From Rubrivivax sp. (GTDB lineage: Bacteria; Pseudomonadota; Gammaproteobacteria; Burkholderiales; Burkholderiaceae_C): DNA of 47,854 nucleotides. The stretch lies in NCBI GenBank assembly GCA_030680415.1, contig JAUXVE010000045.1, forward strand, positions 1 through 47,854, written 5' to 3'. Shown one piece after another: positions 1-6,605 of this stretch. How positions within the stretch are numbered: the first letter of the stretch is position 1; the number at the start of each line of letters is the position of its first letter. The translations under genes and the position numbers were made by a program. Below the pieces are notes generated by a model. That model searched no databases. It was not told the DNA's origin and was given only the letters and a program-made list of their open reading frames with translations.

Positions 1-104
1 ACGTTACCGTGAAAGCCTCTGACCAAGCGGACACGACCAAGCCTCCCGCTATCGCGCGGGATGCAGTTGACCGCTGGGCCCGACCCCTCGAATTCAGCGG
101 CGCG

Positions 105-1355
105 TCAGTGGCTGGCAGCAGCGGGTTTGGACGCCGGCCAACGGCCAATGGACTTGAGCTGCTTGATCCAGCGAGGCGCGTTCTTCTTCGCACTCATGGC
201 CGCGTAGTCGACGCCCTGATCGATGTAGGGCTGGCGTCGGCTGAGCAACACATAGATCAAGCGGATCATCTTGTGCGCCACGGCGATGATGGATTTCTTG
301 TGCGACTTGCGCACCATCAGGCTGCGGTACTTGGACGCCAGGGTGCTCTTGGTCATGCGGGCCGCATTGGCGCATTCGCACAGGATGCTGCGGATGACGG
401 AATTGCCGTGGCCGGTGCGACCGGATTTGCGCTTGCCCGCACTTTCGTTGTTGCCCGGGCTCAACGCGGCCCAGCACGCCAGGCTCTGTGCGCGACCGAA
501 GCGCGTCATGTCGTCGCCGATCTCGATGAGGATCAGGGCTGCAGCGATTTCGTCGATGCCTGGAATGGTCTGCAGCAACTCGTGCGCCCAGGCGTAGGGC
601 TGCAGCGCCTCGAGCATGTAGCGGTCGATCTCGTCGAGTTGGCGCTGCAACGCCTGGATGTGGGCCTCGATGTGTCCGAGCACGAACAGGTGGCGTGCGC
701 TGAGGTCCCCGTCCAGGCTGGCAGCGAGTTCCTCGCGCTTTTGCTTGAGCTTGCCTCGGGCCAGGCCCAGCATCTGCTCGATGGATTGTCCCTCGATCAG
801 CGCGCTGACCATGGCGCGCGCCGACACCCCGTCGATGTCACTGACAACCCCGCCGAGCTTGATGCCGCCGTCGTCGAGGATCTTGTGCAAGCGGTTGATC
901 TCGCTGGACCGCATCGCGTTGAGCTTGCGCCGGTAGCGCGAGACCAGCCGCAACTCGCGCAGGTCCTTGGGCGGAATGAAGCTGGCCTTGACCATCCCGA
1001 AGCGTGCCAGCACGGCCAGCCACTCACTGTCGGCCACATCGGTCTTGCGACCGGGCACATGCTTGACACGATGGGCGTTGACCACCCAGGCGTTGAGCCC
1101 GGCATTCTCCAGATGGGCGTACACGCTCTTCCAGTAGATGCCCGTGCTCTCCATGACCACCAGTTCGATGTGCAACTCCACCAGCCAGGCCGCCAGTTCT
1201 CGGCAGTCACGCCGAAAGCCGCCGAACTGCCGCGTCTGGCGCTGCATCGAGCCGTCAGGCTGCTCCAGCAGTACGGTGACCACATGCAGCATGCGGTGCA
1301 CGTCGATACCGGCCACGCGCCGGTACAAGGCTCGCATTCCAAATTCGTCTTCCAT
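105..1355 (-). CDS. IS110-family DEDD transposase
   Basis: This is the serine/DEDD recombinase that excises and inserts IS110 elements through circular intermediates. The N-terminal RuvC-like half shows GIDVH, then VVMESTGIYW, then KTDVADSEWLA, which supply the acidic residues of the DEDD set. The C-terminal Tnp_20 half shows TIPGIDEIAAALILIEIGD followed by the SPGNNESAGKRKSGRTGHGN stretch typical of the family. The protein is about 416 residues, a normal full length, with no frameshift. The start at 1355 (MEDEFGMRALY) was preferred to an upstream start at 1403 because AGGAG lies seven bases before it. The gene may be intact and mobile. The assignment to the IS110 or IS1111 subgroup was not attempted. 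Confidence 0.93.
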   Translation of the reverse strand: MEDEFGMRALYRRVAGIDVHRMLHVVTVLLEQPDGSMQRQTRQFGGFRRDCRELAAWLVELHIELVVMESTGIYWKSVYAHLENAGLNAWVVNAHRVKHVPGRKTDVADSEWLAVLARFGMVKASFIPPKDLRELRLVSRYRRKLNAMRSSEINRLHKILDDGGIKLGGVVSDIDGVSARAMVSALIEGQSIEQMLGLARGKLKQKREELAASLDGDLSARHLFVLGHIEAHIQALQRQLDEIDRYMLEALQPYAWAHELLQTIPGIDEIAAALILIEIGDDMTRFGRAQSLACWAALSPGNNESAGKRKSGRTGHGNSVIRSILCECANAARMTKSTLASKYRSLMVRKSHKKSIIAVAHKMIRLIYVLLSRRQPYIDQGVDYAAMSAKKNAPRWIKQLKSIGRWPASKPAAASH

Positions 1356-1500
1356 CTCGGTGCTCCTGTGGTTAAAGTGCCAGGCGGCACACAGGGCGAT
1401 CACCTATTCGGCCGAATGCAAACAACCCATTCGACCGAGGACTGGAAGACTCCTCGAATCGTGACCGATCCGGGCCTCTTTACCGTTCGTGCTGCAACCT
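1356..1500 (-). ncRNA. Candidate bridge-RNA region of the IS110 element
   Basis: IS110-group recombinases are guided by a structured bridge RNA encoded in the non-coding end next to the recombinase gene. Here the stretch directly upstream of the transposase has no credible gene but holds a perfect 12-base palindrome ATTCGGCCGAAT (1406-1417). It also holds a long imperfect stem in which ATTCG (1429-1433) and GAGGA (1437-1441) face TCCTC and GAAT (1451-1459). That fits a folded RNA on the transposase strand, but loop guides were not identified. Confidence 0.25.
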
Positions 1501-1726
1501 GGCCCACCACCGTGGGCCGCGGCCGCGCAACAGTCTGGGGTTCGAGCCGGTCCGGTGGAGATCTGGTTAGGCGACGGGGTCGGGCCTTCACACGTACTGC
1601 GACCTCAATCGCCCAGTGTGCCGCCTCGCATCGTGCGCCAATCTCAGGCTTTCATGCTAGGGGGCGATGCGCCCGAATCATGAATGGTTAGGCATCACAA
1701 ACCCACTCTTCTCAACTCGTGCGACC
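1501..1726. other. Intergenic stretch between IS element and methyltransferase gene
   Basis: No convincing gene is seen. It contains two copies of the heptamer GTTAGGC (1566-1572 and 1687-1693), the second 34 bases before the methyltransferase start. GTTRRRY is the simple-site core at the end of integron attC sites, but no full attC fold could be drawn around either copy. Confidence 0.4.
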
Positions 1727-2566
1727 ATGAACACAACAGCCGAACACAGACGCTTCTACGCGGAATTTGTCGTCAGGAGCATTGGTTCCACAGATACACG
1801 GCTCATAGAGGCATTTGCAGCCGTGCCCCGCGAGGACTACGTCGGTAAGGGTCCGTGGCCCGTTTTCGTCGGGTCCGGCTACATGCCTACGATCTCAAAC
1901 GATCCGAGTCTCCTATACCAAGACATCCTCATCGGCCTGGCCACGGACCGAAAGATCAACAACGGCCAACCAACGCTTCACGCCCGCTGTCTCGCCGCGG
2001 CCGCACCGTCAGCCGGCGAGACCGTCGTTCACGTCGGCGCAGGAACGGGCTACTACACGGCTGTGCTCGCTGCGCTTGTTGGGCCCACCGGTCGAGTCGT
2101 GGGCCTTGAACGCGAGACGGACATAGCCGAGCGGGCGGCGTCGATCCTGAAGCATCTTTCGAACGTCGAGGTCCGGGCTGAGTCGGCAACCGAAGCCAGT
2201 ATCCCGCCGTGCGATGTTATCTACGTCAACGCCGGGGCTACGCACCCGCCCGCGGCCTGGCTGGATGCTCTGTCCGTTGGAGGTCGTTTGGTGTTTCCGC
2301 TCACACCCATCGAAGGTTTCGGCGTCATGCTCAAGGTGGTCCGCAAGAGCCCTACCACTTTCTCAGCAAGCGCCGTCACCCGCGTTGCCTTCATCCCGTG
2401 CATCGGCGCCCGCGACGATGCAGCGTCAGCGTCGCTCACTGCCGCGCTTGAACGTCAGTCGCTCAAGGAAGTTCGCTCACTTCGCAGAGGCACGCCACCA
2501 GATGAATCGGCGTGGTGCATTGGTAGTGGCTGGTGGCTGTCAACAGCCGAGCCCAGTGATGCCTAA
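1727..2566 (+). CDS. PCMT-like SAM-dependent methyltransferase
   Basis: This is a probable protein-carboxyl or small-molecule methyltransferase of the protein-L-isoaspartate O-methyltransferase fold. The SAM-binding motif VVHVGAGTGYYTAVLAAL lies near residue 105, followed by the acidic end of strand 2 (VVGLERE) and a VIYVNAGATHPP motif IV with the PCMT-style P. The upstream segment FAAVPREDYVGKGPW resembles the PCMT N-terminal region. It is about 279 residues, longer than a classic Pcm, with a C-terminal extension of unknown role. The start at 1727 was chosen because the homologous region begins there; an in-frame start at 1667 is possible. Its stop codon lies inside the heptamer GCCTAAC. Substrate unknown; it appears accessory rather than the housekeeping pcm. 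Confidence 0.75.
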   Translation: MNTTAEHRRFYAEFVVRSIGSTDTRLIEAFAAVPREDYVGKGPWPVFVGSGYMPTISNDPSLLYQDILIGLATDRKINNGQPTLHARCLAAAAPSAGETVVHVGAGTGYYTAVLAALVGPTGRVVGLERETDIAERAASILKHLSNVEVRAESATEASIPPCDVIYVNAGATHPPAAWLDALSVGGRLVFPLTPIEGFGVMLKVVRKSPTTFSASAVTRVAFIPCIGARDDAASASLTAALERQSLKEVRSLRRGTPPDESAWCIGSGWWLSTAEPSDA

Positions 2567-2606
2567 CCCAGCGCTACACTCTCCACGCGCGGAACCCGAG
2601 TCGCCC

Positions 2607-2840
2607 ATGCCCACCCCCCTCGAGCAGCTCACCAGCCAAGCCATAGCACTCTCGCCGGAGGATAGGGCGCGCCTTGCAGACCTTCTGCTCGCCTCGCTAC
2701 CCGACGAAGCCGATGAGCCGCTGGGAGCTGACTGGGATCAGGAGATTCACAAGCGCCTGAAGGCCGTCGACTCCGGGACTGCGCGGCTGGTTTCTGCCGT
2801 AGACGTTCATGCCGAGGCCCGCAAGATCTATCAGCGGTGA
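2607..2840 (+). CDS. Addiction-module antitoxin (TIGR02574-like)
   Basis: This 77-residue acidic protein has the layout of the small antitoxins paired with RelE/ParE toxins. It opens with a short helix (LEQLTSQAIALSPEDRARLADLLLASL), followed by a linker and a C-terminal toxin-wrapping region with DADWDQEIHKRL-type spacing (here GADWDQEIHKRL). The gene overlaps the toxin gene by four bases (GTGA), the usual arrangement that couples their translation. A TACACT hexamer at 2575-2580 could be the -10 of its promoter. It sits between two GCCTAAC heptamers, which supports an accessory origin. Autoregulation by the pair is expected from the family but no operator was identified. Confidence 0.85.
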   Translation: MPTPLEQLTSQAIALSPEDRARLADLLLASLPDEADEPLGADWDQEIHKRLKAVDSGTARLVSAVDVHAEARKIYQR

Positions 2841-3139
2841 AGGTCGTCCGATACGTCGACGAGGCGCGTGAAGAGTTCCTCCACGAGGTTGCGTACTTCA
2901 CAACAGTCAGCCCACGCCTCGGCAGGCGGTTTGACGGGACCGTGCAGAAGGCCGAGGCTCTGGCAGCAGAATTTCCGGATGCCGGCTTTCCGTACAAGTT
3001 CGGAACGCGACGGGTCTTTCCCGTCAAGTTCAAGTTCTCCATCGTGTACGTGGTTCGCGAAGACGAGGTCGTCGTCCTTGCAGTCGCGCCGTTCCGGCGA
3101 AAGCCCGGCTACTGGCGGTCGCGCCTCAGTGCCGCCTAA
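2837..3139 (+). CDS. RelE/ParE-superfamily toxin
   Basis: This 100-residue protein has the RelE/ParE fold pattern. It begins with VRYVDEAREEFLHEVAYF, continues through the helix pair SPRLGRRFDGTVQKAEALAAEFP, and ends with the strands FKFSIVYVVREDEVVVLAVAPFRRKPGYWRSR. The closing HxRRxPxYW-like motif (PFRRKPGYW) is typical of this toxin group. It starts at GTG overlapping the antitoxin stop. The target cannot be told from sequence: RelE members cleave mRNA on ribosomes, ParE members poison gyrase. The stop TAA lies inside GCCTAAC. The frame is intact, so the pair may be functional. Confidence 0.87.
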   Translation: MKVVRYVDEAREEFLHEVAYFTTVSPRLGRRFDGTVQKAEALAAEFPDAGFPYKFGTRRVFPVKFKFSIVYVVREDEVVVLAVAPFRRKPGYWRSRLSAA

Positions 3140-3174
3140 CCCCGGATGGTGGCCGTCGTTCCACGACGCTTGAA

Positions 3175-3846
3175 CTAGGGTCCGGGGTCCGGCGCGATGT
3201 AGGAGCCGACCAGCGTGTGCAGGTGCGCGCGTGATGCGGTGTCCAGGAACGGCAGCAGCAGGCTCAGCGTGTGGTACGCGCCGCGCGCCATCGCGGCGGC
3301 GGCGCTGGCCGGCTCCAGCGCCTTGCGCGGCTCGCGCACGTACTCGTAGCTCAACCAGTAGGTCAGCAGCACCACCATCGACGTCGACACCGGCCCTGCC
3401 TCGTCGCCGCTGATGCGCACCGCGCCGCTGCGCGACAGGCCGTCGAGCAGCGAGCGCACCGCACGGGTCTTGTTCTTCAGCACGAACTGGAAGTGCGTTT
3501 CCAGCCGCCGGTTCTTGCTGAGCAGGTCGTTGAGGTCGCGGTAGAGGAAGCGGTAACTCCAGATCAGCTCGAAGAGCATGTGGAAGAAGAGCCACGCGTC
3601 CTCGACGTTCTCGACGCCGTCGGCGGCTTGCAGCAGCTCGTTGAGCGCCTGTTCGTAGCGGCCGAACAGCGTGTTGATCAGCTCGTCCTTGGCCGGGTAG
3701 TGGTAGTACAGGTTGCCGGGGCTGATGCCGAGCTCGGCCGAGATCAGCGTCGTGCTGACGTTGGGCTCGCCGAAGCGGTTGAAGAGCTCGAGCGTGACCT
3801 CGAGGATGCGTTCGGCGGTGCGGCGCGGCTTTTTCGTGGTCGCCAT
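3175..3846 (-). CDS. TetR/AcrR-family transcriptional repressor
   Basis: A 223-residue regulator with an N-terminal TetR helix-turn-helix: RTAERILEVTLELFNRFGEP leads into STTLISAELGISPGNLYYHY, followed by KDELI. The C-terminal ligand domain is helical and unassigned (DUF-like region with WLFFHMLFELIWSYRFLYRD). It is transcribed away from the ABC transporter operon that starts 57 bases from its own start, so it most likely represses that operon and itself from the shared intergenic region. The start at 3846 (MATTKKPRR) gives the normal family length. Its 3' end meets the toxin gene tail-to-tail, with a small stem (3154-3168) between. Confidence 0.9.
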   Translation of the reverse strand: MATTKKPRRTAERILEVTLELFNRFGEPNVSTTLISAELGISPGNLYYHYPAKDELINTLFGRYEQALNELLQAADGVENVEDAWLFFHMLFELIWSYRFLYRDLNDLLSKNRRLETHFQFVLKNKTRAVRSLLDGLSRSGAVRISGDEAGPVSTSMVVLLTYWLSYEYVREPRKALEPASAAAAMARGAYHTLSLLLPFLDTASRAHLHTLVGSYIAPDPGP

Positions 3847-3887
3847 GGGCCGGCATTCTGGCATCCGCGCTGCCGGCGCGGCCTGCC

Positions 3888-3893
3888 TACAAT
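3888..3893 (+). promoter_or_regulatory. Probable -10 element of the ABC transporter operon
   Basis: TACAAT lies ten bases before the ATG at 3904. Transcription would then start only a few bases before the start codon, giving a very short leader. No clear -35 was seen. Confidence 0.4.
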
Positions 3894-3903
3894 CCCGCGC
3901 TCC

Positions 3904-4812
3904 ATGCCCGCGGTCCGCTTCGACAAGGTCTCCAAGGTTTACAGCGGCGCGCACGGCCCGCTGCGCGCGCTCGACGGCGTCAGCTTCGACATCGGGCAAG
4001 GCGAGTTCTTCGGCCTGCTCGGCCCCAACGGCGCCGGCAAGACGACCCTGATCTCGGTGCTGGCCGGCCTGACGCGGGCCAGCGGCGGCAGCGTCACCGT
4101 GATGGGCCACGACGTCGTGGCCGACTACGCCGCGGCGCGCCAGTCGCTGGGCATCGTGCCGCAGGAACTGGTGTTCGATCCCTTCTTCACCGTGCGCGAA
4201 ACGCTGCGCATCCAGAGCGGCTACTTCGGCATCCGGCGCAACGACGCCTGGATCGACGAACTGCTGCACAACCTCGGCCTGACCGACAAGGCCGGCGCCA
4301 ACATGCGCCAGCTCTCGGGCGGCATGAAACGCCGCGTGCTGGTGGCGCAGGCGCTGGTGCACCGGCCGCCGGTGATCGTGCTCGACGAGCCGACGGCAGG
4401 GGTCGACGTCGAACTGCGGCAGACGCTGTGGCAGTTCATCTCGCGCCTCAACCAGCAGGGCCACACGGTGCTGCTGACGACGCACTACCTGGAAGAGGCC
4501 GAGGCGCTGTGCGGCCGCATCGCGATGCTCAAGCAGGGCCGCGTGGTGGCGTTGGACAAGACCTCGGCGCTGCTCGCCGGCCGCGCCAGCACGATGCTGC
4601 GCTTCAAGGCCGATGCCGCGCTGCCGCCGGCCATCGCCGCGGTGGCGCGCGTCACCGGCCGCACCGTGCAGGTCAAGGCGCGCGACGCGGCCGAGGTCGA
4701 AAGCCTGCTCGCGACGCTGCGCGCCGCGGGCGTGAAGGTCGAAGACCTCGAGATCGGCCGCGCCGACCTCGAGGACGTGTTCCTCGAAATCATGCAGAGC
4801 CCGTCGACATGA
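3904..4812 (+). CDS. ABC transporter ATP-binding protein (ABC-2 type exporter)
   Basis: This 302-residue cytoplasmic ATPase powers an ABC-2 exporter. Walker A is GPNGAGKTT near residue 41, the Q-loop region is GIVPQELVFDPFFTVRET, the signature is LSGGMKRRV, Walker B is VIVLDEPTAGVD and the switch histidine follows in LLTTHYLEEAE. A C-terminal domain of about 80 residues (from residue 220) follows, as in the drug/lipid-exporting DrrA-NodI-like group. Its stop overlaps the permease start (ATGA), so the two are coupled. A TetR gene diverges upstream. Substrate unknown; drug, lipid or polysaccharide export is possible. Confidence 0.93.
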   Translation: MPAVRFDKVSKVYSGAHGPLRALDGVSFDIGQGEFFGLLGPNGAGKTTLISVLAGLTRASGGSVTVMGHDVVADYAAARQSLGIVPQELVFDPFFTVRETLRIQSGYFGIRRNDAWIDELLHNLGLTDKAGANMRQLSGGMKRRVLVAQALVHRPPVIVLDEPTAGVDVELRQTLWQFISRLNQQGHTVLLTTHYLEEAEALCGRIAMLKQGRVVALDKTSALLAGRASTMLRFKADAALPPAIAAVARVTGRTVQVKARDAAEVESLLATLRAAGVKVEDLEIGRADLEDVFLEIMQSPST

Positions 4813-5570
4813 GATTCGCTGGCGCCGGCACGCTGTTTCGCAAGGAGATCCTGCGCTTCTGGAAGGTGGCGGTGCAGACCGTCGCCGCGCCGGTGCTCAC
4901 GGCAGTGCTGTACCTGATGATCTTCGGCCATGTGCTGGAGGGCCGGGTCGAGGTCTACCCGGGCGTGGGCTACACCAGCTTCCTGATCCCGGGGCTGGTG
5001 ATGATGAGCGTGCTGCAGAACGCCTTCGCCAACAGCTCCAGCTCGTTGATCCAGAGCAAGGTCACCGGCAACCTGGTCTTCCTGCTCGTCACGCCGCTGT
5101 CGCACTGGGCCTGGTTCGCGGCCTATGTCGGGGCATCGGTGGTGCGCGGGCTGGCGGTGGGCCTGGGGGTCTTCGTCGTCACCGTGTGGTTCGCGCCGCT
5201 GCACCTGGCCCAGCCGTGGTGGCTGATCGTGTTCGCGGCACTGGGCGCCGGCATGATGGGTTCGCTGGGCCTGGTCGCCGGACTGTGGGCCGAGAAGTTC
5301 GACCAGACGGCGGCGTTCCAGAATTTCATCATCATGCCGATGACGTTTCTCTCGGGCGTCTTCTACTCGGTGCACTCGCTGCCCGACGTGTGGCAAACGG
5401 TGAGCCACCTCAACCCCTTCTTCTACATGGTCGACGGCTTCCGCCGTGGCTTCTTCGGCGTCAGCGACGTCTCGCCTTGGCTGAGCCTGGCGGTGGTCGG
5501 GGCGAGCTTCGCCGTCGTCGCCGCGGTGACGCTGCGGCTGCTCGCCATCGGCTACAAGCTGCGGTCCTGA
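4809..5570 (+). CDS. ABC-2 type transporter permease
   Basis: This 253-residue inner-membrane protein is the membrane partner of the preceding ATPase. It has an amphipathic N-terminal segment (LFRKEILRFWKV) and about six hydrophobic spans, among them VLTAVLYLMIFGHVL, FAAYVGASVVRGLAVGLGVF and LSLAVVGASFAVVAAVTLRL. The conserved ABC-2 region LNPFFYMVDGFRRGFFG lies near the C-terminus. It is a half-size permease and should act as a homodimer. In many Burkholderiales this transporter pair sits just upstream of a bolA-like gene, as here. Confidence 0.92.
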   Translation: MRFAGAGTLFRKEILRFWKVAVQTVAAPVLTAVLYLMIFGHVLEGRVEVYPGVGYTSFLIPGLVMMSVLQNAFANSSSSLIQSKVTGNLVFLLVTPLSHWAWFAAYVGASVVRGLAVGLGVFVVTVWFAPLHLAQPWWLIVFAALGAGMMGSLGLVAGLWAEKFDQTAAFQNFIIMPMTFLSGVFYSVHSLPDVWQTVSHLNPFFYMVDGFRRGFFGVSDVSPWLSLAVVGASFAVVAAVTLRLLAIGYKLRS

Positions 5571-5596
5571 CGCGGTCCTGAGACAATCGCATCACC

Positions 5597-5875
5597 ATGT
5601 CCGATCCCACCCCCCAGCAGGTCCGTGACTTCATCGCCGCCGGCCTCGCCTGCGAGCGTCTCGAGGTCGACGGCGACGGCCGCCACTTCTTCGCCACCAT
5701 CGTCTCGGCCGAGTTCGAAGGCCTGCCGCGCGTGCGCCGCCACCAGCGCGTCTACGCGGCGCTGGGCGATAGAATGCGCGAGCAGATCCACGCCCTGTCG
5801 ATGCAGACCCTGACCCCCGCCGAATACGCCGCGAACCCGCCGCCGGGTCCCGCGGCGCCGGCCTGCCACCACTAG
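5597..5875 (+). CDS. BolA/IbaG-family protein
   Basis: A 92-residue BolA-fold protein (class II KH-like). The core [21 protein letters not shown]...[14 protein letters not shown] matches the BolA pattern, with the conserved invariant histidine in RRHQ. BolA-like proteins bind monothiol glutaredoxins through a [2Fe-2S] cluster and take part in iron-sulfur handling. The C-terminal tail is proline-rich and ends in two histidines. In relatives this gene is usually followed by murA and then hisG; here only 88 bases separate it from hisG. Confidence 0.88.
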   Translation: MSDPTPQQVRDFIAAGLACERLEVDGDGRHFFATIVSAEFEGLPRVRRHQRVYAALGDRMREQIHALSMQTLTPAEYAANPPPGPAAPACHH

Positions 5876-5963
5876 CCCACCCCTGCGGTGCGCCGCGGGG
5901 GGCCGCTGCGCGCCGCCCCGCGGTGCAGGTGGTCTGCCCCGGCGAGCACCGGAAACGCCACCG

Positions 5964-6605
5964 ATGATCACGCTCGCACTGTCCAAGGGCCGCATCTACG
6001 ACGACTCGCTGCCGCTGCTGCACGCCGCCGGCGTCGAGGTGCTCGAAGACCCCGAGAAGAGCCGCAAGCTCATCCTCGCCACCTCGAGGCCCGACCTGCG
6101 CGTCGTGCTCGTGCGTGCCTCCGACGTACCCACCTACGTGCAGCATGGCGGCGCCGACCTCGGCGTGGCCGGCCTGGACGTGCTGCTGGAGCACGCCGAC
6201 GGCCTGTACCGGCCGCTGGACCTGAAGATCGCGCGCTGCCGCATGAGCGTGGCGGTGCGCGAGGACTTCGACTACGCCGCGGCGGTCAAGCAGGGCTCGC
6301 GCATCCGCGTCGCCACCAAGTACACGCAAACTGCGCGCCAGCACTTTGCCGCCAAGGGCGTGCACGTGGACCTCATCAAGCTCTACGGCTCGATGGAGCT
6401 GGCGCCGCTGACCGGCCTGGCCGACGCCATCGTCGACCTCGTCTCCACCGGCAGCACGCTCAAGGCCAACCACCTGGTGGAGGTGGAGCGCATCATGGAC
6501 ATCTCGGCGCGACTGGTCGTCAACCCGGCGGCGCTGAAGCTCAAGCGCGAGCCGCTGCGCGCGCTGATCGATGCCTTCGAAGCGGCGGTCGGAGGCCCGG
6601 CATGA
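5964..6605 (+). CDS. hisG: ATP phosphoribosyltransferase, short form
   Basis: HisG catalyses the first step of histidine synthesis, joining ATP and PRPP to give phosphoribosyl-ATP. At 213 residues it is the short form without the C-terminal ACT-like regulatory domain, so it needs the HisZ subunit, which is not in this window. Recognisable segments are [15 protein letters not shown] at the start, [25 protein letters not shown], and the PRPP-loop region [18 protein letters not shown]. It opens the histidine operon, and its stop overlaps the hisD start (ATGA). The stretch before it (5876-5963) contains a GC-rich inverted repeat but no gene. Confidence 0.97.
   Translation: MITLALSKGRIYDDSLPLLHAAGVEVLEDPEKSRKLILATSRPDLRVVLVRASDVPTYVQHGGADLGVAGLDVLLEHADGLYRPLDLKIARCRMSVAVREDFDYAAAVKQGSRIRVATKYTQTARQHFAAKGVHVDLIKLYGSMELAPLTGLADAIVDLVSTGSTLKANHLVEVERIMDISARLVVNPAALKLKREPLRALIDAFEAAVGGPA

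Larger units (their letters stand above)
105..1500 (-). mobile_element. IS110-family insertion sequence (limits approximate)
   Basis: The element is recognised from its transposase gene and the non-coding stretch upstream of it. IS110 elements usually lack long terminal inverted repeats, and none were found, so both ends are estimates. The left limit is set at the transposase stop and the right limit just past the inverted repeats at 1406-1459. The heptamer TTACCGT occurs near both edges (4-10 and about 1491), but that is too short to define the ends. Confidence 0.5.
1687..3140. other. Gene-cassette-like segment bounded by GTTAGGC/GCCTAAC
   Basis: GTTAGGC stands at 1687-1693 before the methyltransferase gene. 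GCCTAAC stands at 2561-2567, overlapping that gene's stop, and again at 3134-3140, overlapping the toxin gene's stop. In integron cassettes the R'' box (RYYYAAC) often overlaps the stop of the cassette gene and the R' box (GTTRRRY) precedes the next gene. No complete attC and no integrase are visible, so this is a suggestion only. Confidence 0.3.

Noticed and set aside
9..1691. A long open frame on the + strand opposite the transposase
   Set aside because: It is antisense to a clearly recognisable IS110 transposase, has no family motif and typical high-GC shadow composition.
2561..2606. A complete attC site after the methyltransferase gene
   Set aside because: Only the GCCTAAC box is found; no matching GTTRRRY box or paired inner boxes before the next gene.
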